From an uncultured Gammaproteobacteria bacterium (lineage in GTDB: Bacteria > Pseudomonadota > Gammaproteobacteria > Magnimaribacterales > Magnimaribacteraceae), in contig CAJWDT010000003.1 in the NCBI GenBank assembly GCA_913031395.1, positions 17,765 to 81,764 of the forward strand: DNA of 64,000 nucleotides, read 5' to 3'. Made by a program: the position numbers and the translations under genes. Under the pieces are notes generated by a model that ran no database searches, had not been told where the DNA came from, and was given only the letters and a program-made list of their open reading frames with translations. Shown here one piece after another: positions 31,367 through 41,777 of the stretch; positions within the stretch are counted from its first letter, which is position 1, and every line of letters begins with the position of its first letter.

Positions 31367-32535
31367 TAGAATTCGGCTCTTCGTTTTATTGTAGCAATTG
31401 GCATTGAATTTTTATTTTCATAATCTACTCTTAATACTAAACCAATCATAAGGCATACAATCAATAAATTGGTGCCGCCATAACTTATGAGCGGCAGTGT
31501 TAAGCCTTTTGTAGGAAGAAGACCGCATGCCACGCCTACATTTATGAAGGTATGCAATCCAAGCAGAAGCGCCACACCATATGAATAATAAAAGCCAAAA
31601 AAATTCTTTCTTATAAGCGACTCTCTACCTATAAAAAATATCCTAAAAGATAATCCAAAAAGTAAAGCTACTATTAAGAGGCCTCCCATTATTCCTGTTT
31701 CTTCAACAATCACAGAAAATATAAAATCTGTATGCGCATCAGGTAAATATCCCATCTTCATTATCCCCTCACCTAGTCCAACTCCAAACCAATCCCCCCT
31801 ACCGATAGACATTAATGAGAGAGTAAGTTGGTAACCACTACTCCAAGGATTGCTCCAGGGATCTATAAATGAAATGATTCTCTCCCATCTCCATGGCACA
31901 AGAGCAATCATGAGAAATATTCCTACGCATCCTAGAAAAGCAACTATCATAAATTGCTTAAGTTTTACTCCTGCTACAAATAACACCCCTAGAACTGAAA
32001 CAAAAATGACTGCAGATGAACCCAGATCAGGTTGAATTAAAATAACCGATATAACGCTGACAATTATTAATGCCGGTCTAAAAAATCCTAACCAGTGAGA
32101 TTGAATCTCTTTGATTCGCCTTACAGAATAACAAGACACATAAAGCACACTTAAAAACTTCATCACTTCTGAAGGTTGAAGACCAAAACCAGCAATTCTC
32201 ACCCATCTATTGGCTCCATTTACTTCAACCCCCACTCCAGGAATGAAAACTAAGAGTAGCAATAAAAAACCTAGACTTAAAAGCAATCTGTCATAAGTTA
32301 GCCAAAAATTTAGGGGTATTAGAAAAAATAAAACCAATCCTATTGTGCCTAAAATGAAATGAATTAACTGTCTATTAAATATAGCTGTAGGACTGTTATA
32401 GATTAAATCTGAGAAATGGACTGAAGCTGAAGCCAATATCAATAACCCGCTTAAGCTTAAAATTGTAAATAATGAGATTAATACAAAATCTAGCTTGAGA
32501 TAATCAAAACTATGAAAAAAATTAAATCTATCCAC
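31366..32535 (-). CDS. ftsW: SEDS peptidoglycan polymerase FtsW
   Basis: 389 aa with about ten transmembrane helices. SEDS signatures NGANRWVRI, LQPSEVMKFL, IQPDLGSS and LISYGGTNLL are present. It is the septal glycosyltransferase partner of FtsI. It abuts murD without a gap. Confidence 0.95.
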   Translation of the reverse strand: MDRFNFFHSFDYLKLDFVLISLFTILSLSGLLILASASVHFSDLIYNSPTAIFNRQLIHFILGTIGLVLFFLIPLNFWLTYDRLLLSLGFLLLLLVFIPGVGVEVNGANRWVRIAGFGLQPSEVMKFLSVLYVSCYSVRRIKEIQSHWLGFFRPALIIVSVISVILIQPDLGSSAVIFVSVLGVLFVAGVKLKQFMIVAFLGCVGIFLMIALVPWRWERIISFIDPWSNPWSSGYQLTLSLMSIGRGDWFGVGLGEGIMKMGYLPDAHTDFIFSVIVEETGIMGGLLIVALLFGLSFRIFFIGRESLIRKNFFGFYYSYGVALLLGLHTFINVGVACGLLPTKGLTLPLISYGGTNLLIVCLMIGLVLRVDYENKNSMPIATIKRRAEF

Positions 32536-33831
32536 TTATAGATCTTTTACCAGACTTTTAAATCTGTTGCCTCTCTCTTGATAATCCTTAAACATATCTA
32601 GGCTCGAACAAGCAGGAGAAAATAATACGGTATCTCCTTTTTTTGCCATTGATAAAGTGTTAATAAATGCGGTCTCTAAATCAATTACACTTTCGCAGGT
32701 TGAATATTTTTGTACTGAATTAAAAATAATTTTCTTGTCTTTGCCATAGATGAATATATTTTTTACATTCTTTAATTCTGATAAATCAGTTTTAATAAAA
32801 TCTTGCCCCTTCGAATCTCCTCCACAAATCAAATAAATCTCACCTTTCTGTTTATTGTGATGAACAGACCGAACTGCCATTAGCATTGAATCTAAATTGG
32901 TAGATTTAGAGTCATTGATAAAATCAATTCCAGTGAATGAACTCACAAATTCATATCTATGAGGCGGTCTTGTAAAGTCTTTAAAAGTTTTTCTAATATT
33001 TGCATACAGATCTTCTTCTTTATAGTCATTTGACTTGAAATTATTTAAAAAAACTTTTAATACTTGAATACTAGCTTTTAAATTTTGTTTATCGTGTAGA
33101 GGCCAATCCATGAAAATTGATGATTCAAAAAAATCTTTAGGCTCATTGAGATGTCTGTAATTCTTAAAATTTTTGTTATAAAAATTATCTTCATTAAAGG
33201 AAATATTAAAATGTGAGTTCTTTAAAACTTTTTGTTTTGCCTCTTTATAATTTTCAAAAGTTCCATGCCGATCTATATGATCTTCCTCTATGTTTAATAG
33301 CAATCCTATTTCGAATTCAGTTTCATTTAGCAGGTCAAGTTGAAAACTTGAAACTTCTATAATTGATACATCAAGATTTTGATCAATATATTTCAGAACG
33401 GGCTCTCCAATATTACCTAATGCGGCAACATATAATTCTGGGAAAAAAGATTCAAATAAGCGCTTGATCATCAAACATGTAGATGTCTTGCCATTAGTGC
33501 CCGTGACTAATATCTTAAAACAATTATTATTTTCTAGAAATTCTTGAATATCCGAAGAAATTGGTATTTTATTCTTAGTTGCAAAGTTAAAAATTTCATG
33601 ATCTTTTGATACTCCAGGGCTTGGGTAAACCTTTGAGATCATTTCACACATATCTTCGTCCAGTAATGGATTTATATTAATCTGCGATTCTTTTTGATAA
33701 ATACCTTCTAAATTAGGATTGCTTTCCCAGTCTTCGATTAAAAATATTTCTTCATGAAAATTAGATAAATAGTCAATGAGCGAGGAACCTGTTGCACCTA
33801 GACCAACAACCAAGGGAAATTTGTCTTTCAC
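32536..33831 (-). CDS. murD: UDP-N-acetylmuramoyl-L-alanine-D-glutamate ligase
   Basis: 431 aa. It contains an N-terminal VVGLGATGSSLIDYL motif, ATP loop VTGTNGKTSTCL, NIEEDHIDRHG, and a C-terminal LFSPACSSLDMFKDYQERG, the last being typical of MurD. It adds D-Glu to UDP-MurNAc-L-Ala. Confidence 0.95.
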   Translation of the reverse strand: MKDKFPLVVGLGATGSSLIDYLSNFHEEIFLIEDWESNPNLEGIYQKESQININPLLDEDMCEMISKVYPSPGVSKDHEIFNFATKNKIPISSDIQEFLENNNCFKILVTGTNGKTSTCLMIKRLFESFFPELYVAALGNIGEPVLKYIDQNLDVSIIEVSSFQLDLLNETEFEIGLLLNIEEDHIDRHGTFENYKEAKQKVLKNSHFNISFNEDNFYNKNFKNYRHLNEPKDFFESSIFMDWPLHDKQNLKASIQVLKVFLNNFKSNDYKEEDLYANIRKTFKDFTRPPHRYEFVSSFTGIDFINDSKSTNLDSMLMAVRSVHHNKQKGEIYLICGGDSKGQDFIKTDLSELKNVKNIFIYGKDKKIIFNSVQKYSTCESVIDLETAFINTLSMAKKGDTVLFSPACSSLDMFKDYQERGNRFKSLVKDL

Positions 33832-33843
33832 TCTCTATACCTA

Positions 33844-34926
33844 CTACCTGAGTCTAAGCAGAGCAAGGCCAAGTAAAACTAGCATAAATGTGATAATCCA
33901 AAACCTTACAATTACTCTAGGTTCAGGCCAACCTTTCAATTCATAATGATGATGCAAAGGAGCCATGTTAAAAACTCTCTTGCCAGTCATCTTAAATGAG
34001 GCCACTTGCACGATTACAGATAATGCCTCGATGACGAACAGACCTCCCATGACCAGTAAAACGTATTCATGCCTTATGATGACAGTGACAATACCTAATG
34101 CTGCCCCTAGCGATAATGAGCCCACATCACCCATAAAAACCTGAGCTGGATAAGTATTAAACCAGAGAAATCCTATGCCTGCACCAACCAATGCACCACA
34201 AAAAACTATCATTTCTCCAGTGCCTGGCAGATAAGGAATATTTAAAAAATCTGAATAAATAGCGTTGCCTGCCAAATACCCTATTATCCCGAGGCCAGCC
34301 GCTACCATCACGCAAGGTAAGATGGCCAGCCCATCCAATCCGTCAGTCAAATTAACTGCATTGCTTGTTCCGATAACCACTAAGTAAGAGAGTAATATAA
34401 AGCCCAATCCAAGAGGTATGGATATATCTTTAAAGAAAGGAACTATAAGGCTTGTTTCAGCTATATTTTCCTGACTTAAATATAAATAAGAGCACGCAAT
34501 GATTGCGATTATTGATTGCCAAAAAATCTTATTAGTGGCAGACAATCCGTCACTTGACTTGTACTTAATCTTTAAGCGATCATCTATCCATCCAAGAACT
34601 CCGAAAGACATAGCGGTTAAAAAGGCGACCCACAAATATCTATTTTCTAGGTCACCCCATAAAATAACACTTAGAAATATGGAACTTAGTATTAGAGTTC
34701 CTCCCATTGTCGGTGTACCTTGTTTGGAGAGATGAGTCTTAGGACCTTCTTCTCTTACCACTTGACCTACCTGTATATCTTTCATTTTATTAATAAACCT
34801 TGGGCCTAATATTAATGAAAACAGCAGTGAAGTAAGAGTTGCTAATATAGCTCTTGTAGATAAAAATTCTACGACCCGAAATGGACCAAAAAACTCAGAA
34901 AGATATTCAAATAAAGGTAATAGCAT
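33844..34926 (-). CDS. mraY: Phospho-MurNAc-pentapeptide transferase MraY
   Basis: 360 aa, ten-helix membrane enzyme. Catalytic loops [19 protein letters not shown] and [10 protein letters not shown] and the [11 protein letters not shown] motif are present. It links the pentapeptide to undecaprenyl phosphate, whose recycling may involve the DUF368 protein at 16.4 kb. Confidence 0.97.
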   Translation of the reverse strand: MLLPLFEYLSEFFGPFRVVEFLSTRAILATLTSLLFSLILGPRFINKMKDIQVGQVVREEGPKTHLSKQGTPTMGGTLILSSIFLSVILWGDLENRYLWVAFLTAMSFGVLGWIDDRLKIKYKSSDGLSATNKIFWQSIIAIIACSYLYLSQENIAETSLIVPFFKDISIPLGLGFILLSYLVVIGTSNAVNLTDGLDGLAILPCVMVAAGLGIIGYLAGNAIYSDFLNIPYLPGTGEMIVFCGALVGAGIGFLWFNTYPAQVFMGDVGSLSLGAALGIVTVIIRHEYVLLVMGGLFVIEALSVIVQVASFKMTGKRVFNMAPLHHHYELKGWPEPRVIVRFWIITFMLVLLGLALLRLR

Positions 34927-36261
34927 TTACTTTTTTAATTTATCGGCAATCAAGTCCATTCTTGTAGACCTTGAACCTTTTACTAATAATATAGTGTTAT
35001 TATCTAATACAGAAACTAAGTAACTGGAAATTTCATCATGGCTATTAAAGATTTGAGCATTAACTCTAGTATCTAAGTCTATTGAAGACCAAGCATCACC
35101 CAATAAAATCATTTCATCACTTTTATTTTTAGCATACTCAAATACTTCTTGGTGAATCTCAGATGATCTCTCTCCTAATTCTTTCATTTCACCGAGAACA
35201 CAAATTTTCTTTCCTTTAAACCCTTCCAAAGAATCGAGCGCATTCTTTAATGAAGCCGGATTAGAATTATAAGAATCATCTATTAGAGTAGAGTCATTAA
35301 TTGATTTAAAGACTGATAATCTTCTTTGAGGCAATTCACAAGATAAGAGGTTTTCTTTTATCTGAGAAACGCTTCGTTCACAATAAATCGCAATTCCAAA
35401 AGATAGAGCTGCATTCATAGCATTGTGAAAGCTAATACCATTTATACAAAGATCTTCTTTTTTTCCGTCAAAAGATAAGCTAAAACTAGTAAGGTTTTTA
35501 TCCAGCACTATATTAATATCCGAAACTCTAAAATCTGATACTTTGTCAAAGCCAAAGGTAAAAATATCTGAGGCATTTGTACTTTTTCTCCATAAGTTAA
35601 TGAATTCTGAGTCTTGAGGTAAAAAAGCAACTCCGTTTTCTGTTTGAAAATTTAGAATATTACCTTTCTCTATAGCAATGGAATGAGTATCGGAAAGACC
35701 CTGTAGATGACCCATAGATACATTAGTTATAGCAGATATATTGGGTTTTACTTGATGAGTTAATATTTCTATCTCACCCGGCTCACTTGTTCCCATCTCA
35801 ATTACAGAAAATTGAAAGTGATTTTCTAAACTCAACAAAGAAAAGGGGACTCCGATCTGATTGTTCATATTTCCAATAGTCTTATGACACTCACCATTAT
35901 TATTTAGAAGATTGGAGATAATTTGCTTCGTGCTTGTCTTTCCATTGGTACCTGTAATACCGATAACCTTGCCCTGAAATTGCTTCCTATTATGATTAGC
36001 AATAGTTGTTATGAAATCATAAGTATCATTAACGATGATTTGAGGAATAGATAGTTGCTCTGATTTACTCACAATAACAGCGACCGCACCTTTTGATTGA
36101 GCTTCCGACAAAAACTCATGTCCATCAAAGTTTTTTCCTTTTAAAGCTATGTAGACTTCGTTAAGATTTATTGACCTAGAATCTATACTGAATCCGTTGA
36201 AATCAGTCGATTTTCCTATTAACTTGCCATTTGAGAGATTGGCTAATTGGCTTAAATTCAT
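34927..36261 (-). CDS. murF: UDP-MurNAc-tripeptide D-alanyl-D-alanine ligase
   Basis: 444 aa. ATP loop GITGTNGKTSTKQ, IEMGTSEPGEIE, and DDSYNSNPASLKNAL are MurF signatures. It attaches D-Ala-D-Ala made by Ddl. It abuts mraY; the gap to murE is 3 bases. Confidence 0.96.
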   Translation of the reverse strand: MNLSQLANLSNGKLIGKSTDFNGFSIDSRSINLNEVYIALKGKNFDGHEFLSEAQSKGAVAVIVSKSEQLSIPQIIVNDTYDFITTIANHNRKQFQGKVIGITGTNGKTSTKQIISNLLNNNGECHKTIGNMNNQIGVPFSLLSLENHFQFSVIEMGTSEPGEIEILTHQVKPNISAITNVSMGHLQGLSDTHSIAIEKGNILNFQTENGVAFLPQDSEFINLWRKSTNASDIFTFGFDKVSDFRVSDINIVLDKNLTSFSLSFDGKKEDLCINGISFHNAMNAALSFGIAIYCERSVSQIKENLLSCELPQRRLSVFKSINDSTLIDDSYNSNPASLKNALDSLEGFKGKKICVLGEMKELGERSSEIHQEVFEYAKNKSDEMILLGDAWSSIDLDTRVNAQIFNSHDEISSYLVSVLDNNTILLVKGSRSTRMDLIADKLKK

Positions 36262-36264
36262 TAT

Positions 36265-37716
36265 TTATTGCTTAGTCAAAATTTCACTTACTATATCTTT
36301 ATCGTTAAATGTATAACTTGTATTTGCTATTTCCTGATAGGATTCATGACCCTTTCCAGCAATCAATAAAACCTTTTCTTTTTGATCTCCTTCGAAATAC
36401 TTAATTGCTTTTTTTATTGCTATCTTTCTATCTAATTCTACTACTACGTTTTTTGGTTGTTTTATACCTGAAAGGATATCGTCAATGATGTCTTTTTCAT
36501 TCTCGTTTCTTGGATTGTCATTGGTAAGTATCAAATGGTCAGAATATCTTTCTGCGACCTCCCCCATTAAAGATCTTTTTTGTTTATCGCGATCACCCCC
36601 GCACCCGAATACACAGCAAATATCTCCTTTATGACTCCTTTTAATTTCCTTCAATGCGTATTCAAGAGCCTCAGGAGTGTGGGCGTAATCAATATAAATA
36701 AAATTATCATGATTGAATATTCTTTCTAGTCTACCCGTTGGTAATTTAATGTCCTTCGAAATAGAAGATATGTCTTTAGAGTTTTTTCCTTCTAGAATTA
36801 GAACTGCTATGGAACAAATTATATTTGATGCAAGGTATCTTGAAATTGTTTTAAGCTCAAAATTGAATTCTTGATCAAGAGCTTTTAAATTTACCTTTAA
36901 ACCTTCATTAGCACTTTCAAATGTTGCTTTAAAATCAGCGTTTTTTGTTATAGAAACACTATAAGTATTTTGATTTATGTTCTTTATCTCCTTATAAAGA
37001 TTTTCTCCAAATTCACTGTCAATACAAATAATATTACTTTTAGGAAGTGAATGAGAGAAAAGCTTTTTTTTAGAGGCTTGGTAATTTTCTAGACTTCCAT
37101 GGTAATCCAAATGATCTTGAGAAAAACTCGTAAAAATTGCGTAATCTATTTCTAGACCAACAAGCCTGTCTTGCTCTAAGCCATGGGAAGAAGCCTCCAT
37201 TGCAAATAATTTGACATCATTGCTAATTGCTTCATGCATTAGGCTGTTGATTTTTATCGGGTCAGGAGTTGTCAAAAGCGATTCTTCTAAGTCATTACCA
37301 TTATTAACGTTTATAGTGCTTATATAACCACTTTTAATCCCCAAGAGATTACTCATATTAGAAAGGGTTTCGACTGCAGTAGTTTTTCCATTTGTGCCGG
37401 TAACGCATATAGTTTTTAAATAAGAACTTGGTAGCCCATAAAACCTTGAAGCAAACAAACCTAAATTTTTCCTTAGATCTCCATAATATATGATGTTTTC
37501 ATTATTATTTTTTAATTCATTATCAGAAATAACTAAAACTGCTCCTTTTTCTATTGCAGCATCGATATAGTCGCTGCCATCAGAGTTGTGACCTTTTAGT
37601 GCAAAAAACAAACCTCCAATTTCAAGACTCCTGCTGTCTATGTGTAAACTTGAAATTTCTATATCTTTAAAATTTTTTAAATTTTTTAATTCGTGTAAAA
37701 AATCAGAGGACTTCAT
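36265..37716 (-). CDS. murE: UDP-MurNAc-L-Ala-D-Glu meso-diaminopimelate ligase
   Basis: 483 aa. ATP loop VTGTNGKTTAVETL, FTSFSQDHLDYHGS, and the DNPR motif (TNDNPRNEN) that selects meso-diaminopimelate, indicating Gram-negative-type peptidoglycan. It abuts ftsI. Confidence 0.96.
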   Translation of the reverse strand: MKSSDFLHELKNLKNFKDIEISSLHIDSRSLEIGGLFFALKGHNSDGSDYIDAAIEKGAVLVISDNELKNNNENIIYYGDLRKNLGLFASRFYGLPSSYLKTICVTGTNGKTTAVETLSNMSNLLGIKSGYISTINVNNGNDLEESLLTTPDPIKINSLMHEAISNDVKLFAMEASSHGLEQDRLVGLEIDYAIFTSFSQDHLDYHGSLENYQASKKKLFSHSLPKSNIICIDSEFGENLYKEIKNINQNTYSVSITKNADFKATFESANEGLKVNLKALDQEFNFELKTISRYLASNIICSIAVLILEGKNSKDISSISKDIKLPTGRLERIFNHDNFIYIDYAHTPEALEYALKEIKRSHKGDICCVFGCGGDRDKQKRSLMGEVAERYSDHLILTNDNPRNENEKDIIDDILSGIKQPKNVVVELDRKIAIKKAIKYFEGDQKEKVLLIAGKGHESYQEIANTSYTFNDKDIVSEILTKQ

Positions 37717-39366
37717 TTAAATCTCTAGGTCTTTTGATAAGAAAATTTGTTGCATAATATTAGCAAATAAAGGTGCTGAAACTTTACCTCCTGAATAATC
37801 CTCACCGGAAAGCCCGTGTAAAACTACTACAGCCAAAAACTCAGGATTTTTATGTGGGACGAAACCTGCAAATGTTCCTGTATAAGTTGTTTCTGTTTCC
37901 ATAGTCTCTTTAGCTGTACCTGTTTTACCGGCCACTATCCTATCAACCAGCCTGGCCTTTGAGGCAGTTCCGCCTTTAGCATTGACAGTTTGAACCAGCA
38001 TTTCTACTATTTTTTGATTTGTCTTTTCACCTATAACTCTTTCATAAAAGGGTTCATCAAAGGTATTTTCTTTAAATAAATTTAACTCTATAAAATTCCC
38101 TTGATTAGCAAAGACAGAATAGGCTTGAGCAATTTGAAGTGCTGACAATGTCATTCCGTAACCATAGCAGGAACTAACCTTGTCTCTGGCTGTAAACTGG
38201 GAAGAATTTGGCATGAAACCCTCTCTGGCAGGAAGCATAATAGAGGTTGGATACCTCCCAATTCCAAATTTTTTATAGTAATTCACAAGATGATCAATAT
38301 CTTGATCTTTGCATAGTTTAATCATGCCTACATTACTTGAATAAGAAATGATCTCTGAGAGATTAAGACGGCCATAATCCCTAAAATCACTGGTCTTATA
38401 TCCTTCAAATTCTATCCAACCGGGAGATGTATTTATTGAAAGCTCTTCATTTATTTTTCCTGATTCTAATATTGCAGACATAGCTAGTGGTTTTAGGACT
38501 GAGCCTGGTTCAAAAACATCTATCGCTGCTCTATTTCGAAGTTTTGACATGTCTTTCAGATATTTCCTATTTAGAGGATCGAAAGAAGGGTAATTTACTA
38601 GAGCAAGAATATCTCCAGATTTTGGTTCAATAACAACAACAGATCCAGCTTCAGCATTATATTTTTTTATAGATTTGTTGAGTTCATGATATGCAATTGA
38701 TTGAATATTGATATCTACAGTTAGTTTTATATCTTTTCCAGAGATAGCCTCAACTCTTTTTCCTTCAATTTTATTATTTCCGGCACCTTTAATACCCTGA
38801 AAACTTCCCTCTTCTCCCATTAGCTCATTGTGAAAAACAAGTTCTGTCCCTTGAATACCTTTCCTGTCTATATCTGTAAGACCTACAATATGAGAAGTGA
38901 TATTTCTTTCAGGATAACTTCGTCTTAAATTTTCTCTAAAATAAATACCCGAAACTCGCAGATTCTTTATATCTTCTTTTTTTGAATCATTTATATTGCG
39001 ACTTATCTCTTTATAGCCTTTAGATTTACCTTCTAAAGTCCTTGCTAGTAGCTCAAAATCTTGATTTAAAATAGTCGAAATAGAATCTATATTTTTTTTA
39101 TCAAACGTGAATTTAGAAAAGTCCACACCAACACTATATCCTCTTACATCTAATGCAAGGACCTCATTATTTCTATCTAATATCTTTCCTCTTGGAGCTA
39201 AAAGCGAGTAATGGGAATCTAGCCTTGAAAAAACTTGATCATTTAAGAAAACATCTTGATATATCTGAAGATAAATTAAACGACCTATAAGAGCGCAAAA
39301 CCCTATAAGAATTATTAATTGGATAAAGACTATTCTTCCAGAGGAATATAGAATTCTGGTAGACAT
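37717..39366 (-). CDS. ftsI: Septal peptidoglycan transpeptidase FtsI (PBP3)
   Basis: 549 aa class B penicillin-binding protein. One N-terminal transmembrane helix (about residues 11-33), a dimerisation domain, and the transpeptidase motifs S289-V-L-K292, S343-S-N and AGKTGTAKE. Here it follows ftsZ by 10 bases rather than ftsL as in the usual dcw order. Confidence 0.96.
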   Translation of the reverse strand: MSTRILYSSGRIVFIQLIILIGFCALIGRLIYLQIYQDVFLNDQVFSRLDSHYSLLAPRGKILDRNNEVLALDVRGYSVGVDFSKFTFDKKNIDSISTILNQDFELLARTLEGKSKGYKEISRNINDSKKEDIKNLRVSGIYFRENLRRSYPERNITSHIVGLTDIDRKGIQGTELVFHNELMGEEGSFQGIKGAGNNKIEGKRVEAISGKDIKLTVDINIQSIAYHELNKSIKKYNAEAGSVVVIEPKSGDILALVNYPSFDPLNRKYLKDMSKLRNRAAIDVFEPGSVLKPLAMSAILESGKINEELSINTSPGWIEFEGYKTSDFRDYGRLNLSEIISYSSNVGMIKLCKDQDIDHLVNYYKKFGIGRYPTSIMLPAREGFMPNSSQFTARDKVSSCYGYGMTLSALQIAQAYSVFANQGNFIELNLFKENTFDEPFYERVIGEKTNQKIVEMLVQTVNAKGGTASKARLVDRIVAGKTGTAKETMETETTYTGTFAGFVPHKNPEFLAVVVLHGLSGEDYSGGKVSAPLFANIMQQIFLSKDLEI

Positions 39367-39376
39367 TATCCCCGAA

Positions 39377-40531
39377 TTAATCTAACTGGGTTCTTACAAA
39401 AGATGGTATGTCTAGATATTCATCATTGCTATCTTCTTTCTTTGATGCCCTTTCTACTAAAGGTGGATTCTCAAGGAGCTGTTTAGCTGCATCGCTCAAA
39501 GGAAGAGGCTTTCTTTCATTAATAGAGTTTAGACTTTGAGGCTTACTAGATGCGGTTTGAACTGAAGAATTTAATCCAGTTGCAATAACTGTTACGGTTA
39601 AGTCATTCGAAGAAGATTCATCTAAAACTGTTCCAGTAACAATGATTGCCTCGGGAGATGCAAATTCATTAATGCAATCTCCAACTGCCTTTATCTCTCC
39701 TAAAGAAAGTTCTGGACCTGCGGTGATATTCACTAATACGCCTTTAGCATCTTTAAGGCTTATATCCTCAAGTAACTTACTTGCCACAGCTTGTTCGGCA
39801 GCTATTCTAGCTCTGTCAGGTCCACTTGAAGTTCCTGTGCCCATCATTGCAGTTCCTTTTTCAGACATAACAGTCTTTACGTCAGCAAAATCTACATTTA
39901 TCAAACCAGGTCTAATGATAATGTCAGAGATGCCTCTAACTGCTCCACCAAGAACATCATTTGCCTGCTTAAATGCTTCAAGCATACTACAATCCTCTCC
40001 GAGCACTTCTAATAATTTTTGATTTGGAATTGTGATCAATGAATCTACCTCTTCTACAAGCTCTTTAATGCCTTCTTGAGCAATTTTCATTCTTTTTGTG
40101 CCTTCTAATTCAAAAGGTTTAGTCACAACTGCTACTGTAAGAATTCCCAGCTCTTTTGCTACCTGAGCTACTATAGGGGCAGCTCCAGTACCTGTTCCTC
40201 CTCCCATCCCAGCCGTAATAAATACCATATCAGTGCCTTTAAGCATTTCCCTTAGCTTATCTCTATCTTCCAGAGCTGCTTCTCTTCCTATCGCAGGGTT
40301 TGCTCCGGCTCCGAGACCATCTGTTATTTCCATTCCAAGAATAAGTTTAGTGCTGGCATCGTTCTTATCCAAGGCCTGCTTATCGGTATTGATAGAAATG
40401 AATTCGGCTCCTTCTATTCCGCACTCCACCATATGCTGAACTGCATTTCCACCGCCTCCACCTACACCAATGACTCTTATAGAAGCATTTCCTTTAACTT
40501 CTTCGATAATTTCCCATTCGCTCATAATCAA
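39377..40531 (-). CDS. ftsZ: Cell division GTPase FtsZ
   Basis: 384 aa. The tubulin signature GGGTGTGAAP, the N-terminal VGGGGGNAVQHM and the T7-loop segment are intact. After a short linker it ends with the canonical C-terminal peptide YLDIPSFVRTQLD that binds FtsA and ZipA. It forms the Z ring. It is 20 bases downstream of ftsA and, unusually, upstream of ftsI. Confidence 0.98.
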   Translation of the reverse strand: MIMSEWEIIEEVKGNASIRVIGVGGGGGNAVQHMVECGIEGAEFISINTDKQALDKNDASTKLILGMEITDGLGAGANPAIGREAALEDRDKLREMLKGTDMVFITAGMGGGTGTGAAPIVAQVAKELGILTVAVVTKPFELEGTKRMKIAQEGIKELVEEVDSLITIPNQKLLEVLGEDCSMLEAFKQANDVLGGAVRGISDIIIRPGLINVDFADVKTVMSEKGTAMMGTGTSSGPDRARIAAEQAVASKLLEDISLKDAKGVLVNITAGPELSLGEIKAVGDCINEFASPEAIIVTGTVLDESSSNDLTVTVIATGLNSSVQTASSKPQSLNSINERKPLPLSDAAKQLLENPPLVERASKKEDSNDEYLDIPSFVRTQLD

Positions 40532-40550
40532 CCTCTCTTTTAATTAACTG

Positions 40551-41777
40551 TTAAAGATTTCCACCAAACCATCTAGAAATTCTATTTAAAATATTTTTAT
40601 CTCTATGGATATAATTCATATGATCTTCTTGCATTTGTTTTTTACCGTAAAGAAGAAGTCCCACTGAAGTTGCATAGATTGGGTTATTTATAATTTCAGA
40701 AAACCCCTCAACCGAATGTGGAGATCCCATCCTTACCGGTGAATGGAAAATCTCTTCTGCTAAATCAGTTGCTCCTTCTATTTTAGAAGCCCCGCCAGTC
40801 AAAACAATTCCTGCAGGAATTAATTCATCAAAACCACTTAAACTTAGTTTTTGCTGAGCCATGCTAAAAATCTCTACATATCTTCTCTCTAAAACATCAG
40901 CAAGTGCCTGGCGAGATAGTTCTCTTTCAGGTCTACCGCCCATACCTGGCACCATCATAATTTCTTCAGGTCTAGTCATTGAGCTTACAGCGCATCCGTA
41001 TCTTTGCTTGATGGTTTCTGCTTGCGTAGGTGGCGTCCGTAAAGCTTGGGCAATATCATTTGTCACGTGATCTCCAGCGATAGGAATTACATCAGTAAAG
41101 CAGATAGATCCGTCTACAAAAACTGCTATGTCTGTTGTTCCACCACCTATATCTATCAAACAAACTCCAAGGTTTCTTTCATCTTCAGTCAAAACAGAAT
41201 AACTTGATGCAAGTTGCTCTAAAACAAATGCTTCAACATCTAAACCTGAAGCACTTATACATTTATGTATATTTTGAGAAGAGTTCTCGCTACAAGTTAC
41301 TAAATGAACTTTAGCTTCAAGCCTAGATCCGGCCATCCCTAAGGGCTCTTTGATTCCATCTTGTTTATCAATAATGTAATCTCTAGGGAGAACATGTAGC
41401 AATCTCTGATCGGCGGGGATAGCCATTGCCTGGGCTGTTTCTATAACTCGATCAACATCGGTAAACTTTACCTCTCCATCTCGGATTGGAACAACACCCT
41501 CGGAATTCAAGCCTCTTATGTGACTTCCAGAAATCCCAACATAACAAGAGCCGATATGACAACCAGCCATACTCTCCGCTTCTTCTATAGATTTTTTTAT
41601 AGCTGTTGTAGTTGATTCTATATCTACCACTACTCCATTCTTAAGGCCTTTTGAAGCATGAGTACCAAGTCCTATTATTTCAATTTGAGACCCTCTTGCT
41701 TCTGCAACTATTGCAACTACTTTAGAAGTCCCTATATCAACTCCAACTAACATTTCATTTCTACTTACATTACTCAT
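40551..41777 (-). CDS. ftsA: Cell division protein FtsA
   Basis: 408 aa actin-like ATPase. Phosphate-binding segments LVGVDIGTSKVVAIV and LIDIGGGTTDIAVF and the adenosine motif VLTGGASKIEG are present; the end ILNRISRWFGGNL is a short amphipathic membrane-targeting helix. It tethers FtsZ to the membrane. It overlaps ftsQ by 4 bases. Confidence 0.96.
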   Translation of the reverse strand: MSNVSRNEMLVGVDIGTSKVVAIVAEARGSQIEIIGLGTHASKGLKNGVVVDIESTTTAIKKSIEEAESMAGCHIGSCYVGISGSHIRGLNSEGVVPIRDGEVKFTDVDRVIETAQAMAIPADQRLLHVLPRDYIIDKQDGIKEPLGMAGSRLEAKVHLVTCSENSSQNIHKCISASGLDVEAFVLEQLASSYSVLTEDERNLGVCLIDIGGGTTDIAVFVDGSICFTDVIPIAGDHVTNDIAQALRTPPTQAETIKQRYGCAVSSMTRPEEIMMVPGMGGRPERELSRQALADVLERRYVEIFSMAQQKLSLSGFDELIPAGIVLTGGASKIEGATDLAEEIFHSPVRMGSPHSVEGFSEIINNPIYATSVGLLLYGKKQMQEDHMNYIHRDKNILNRISRWFGGNL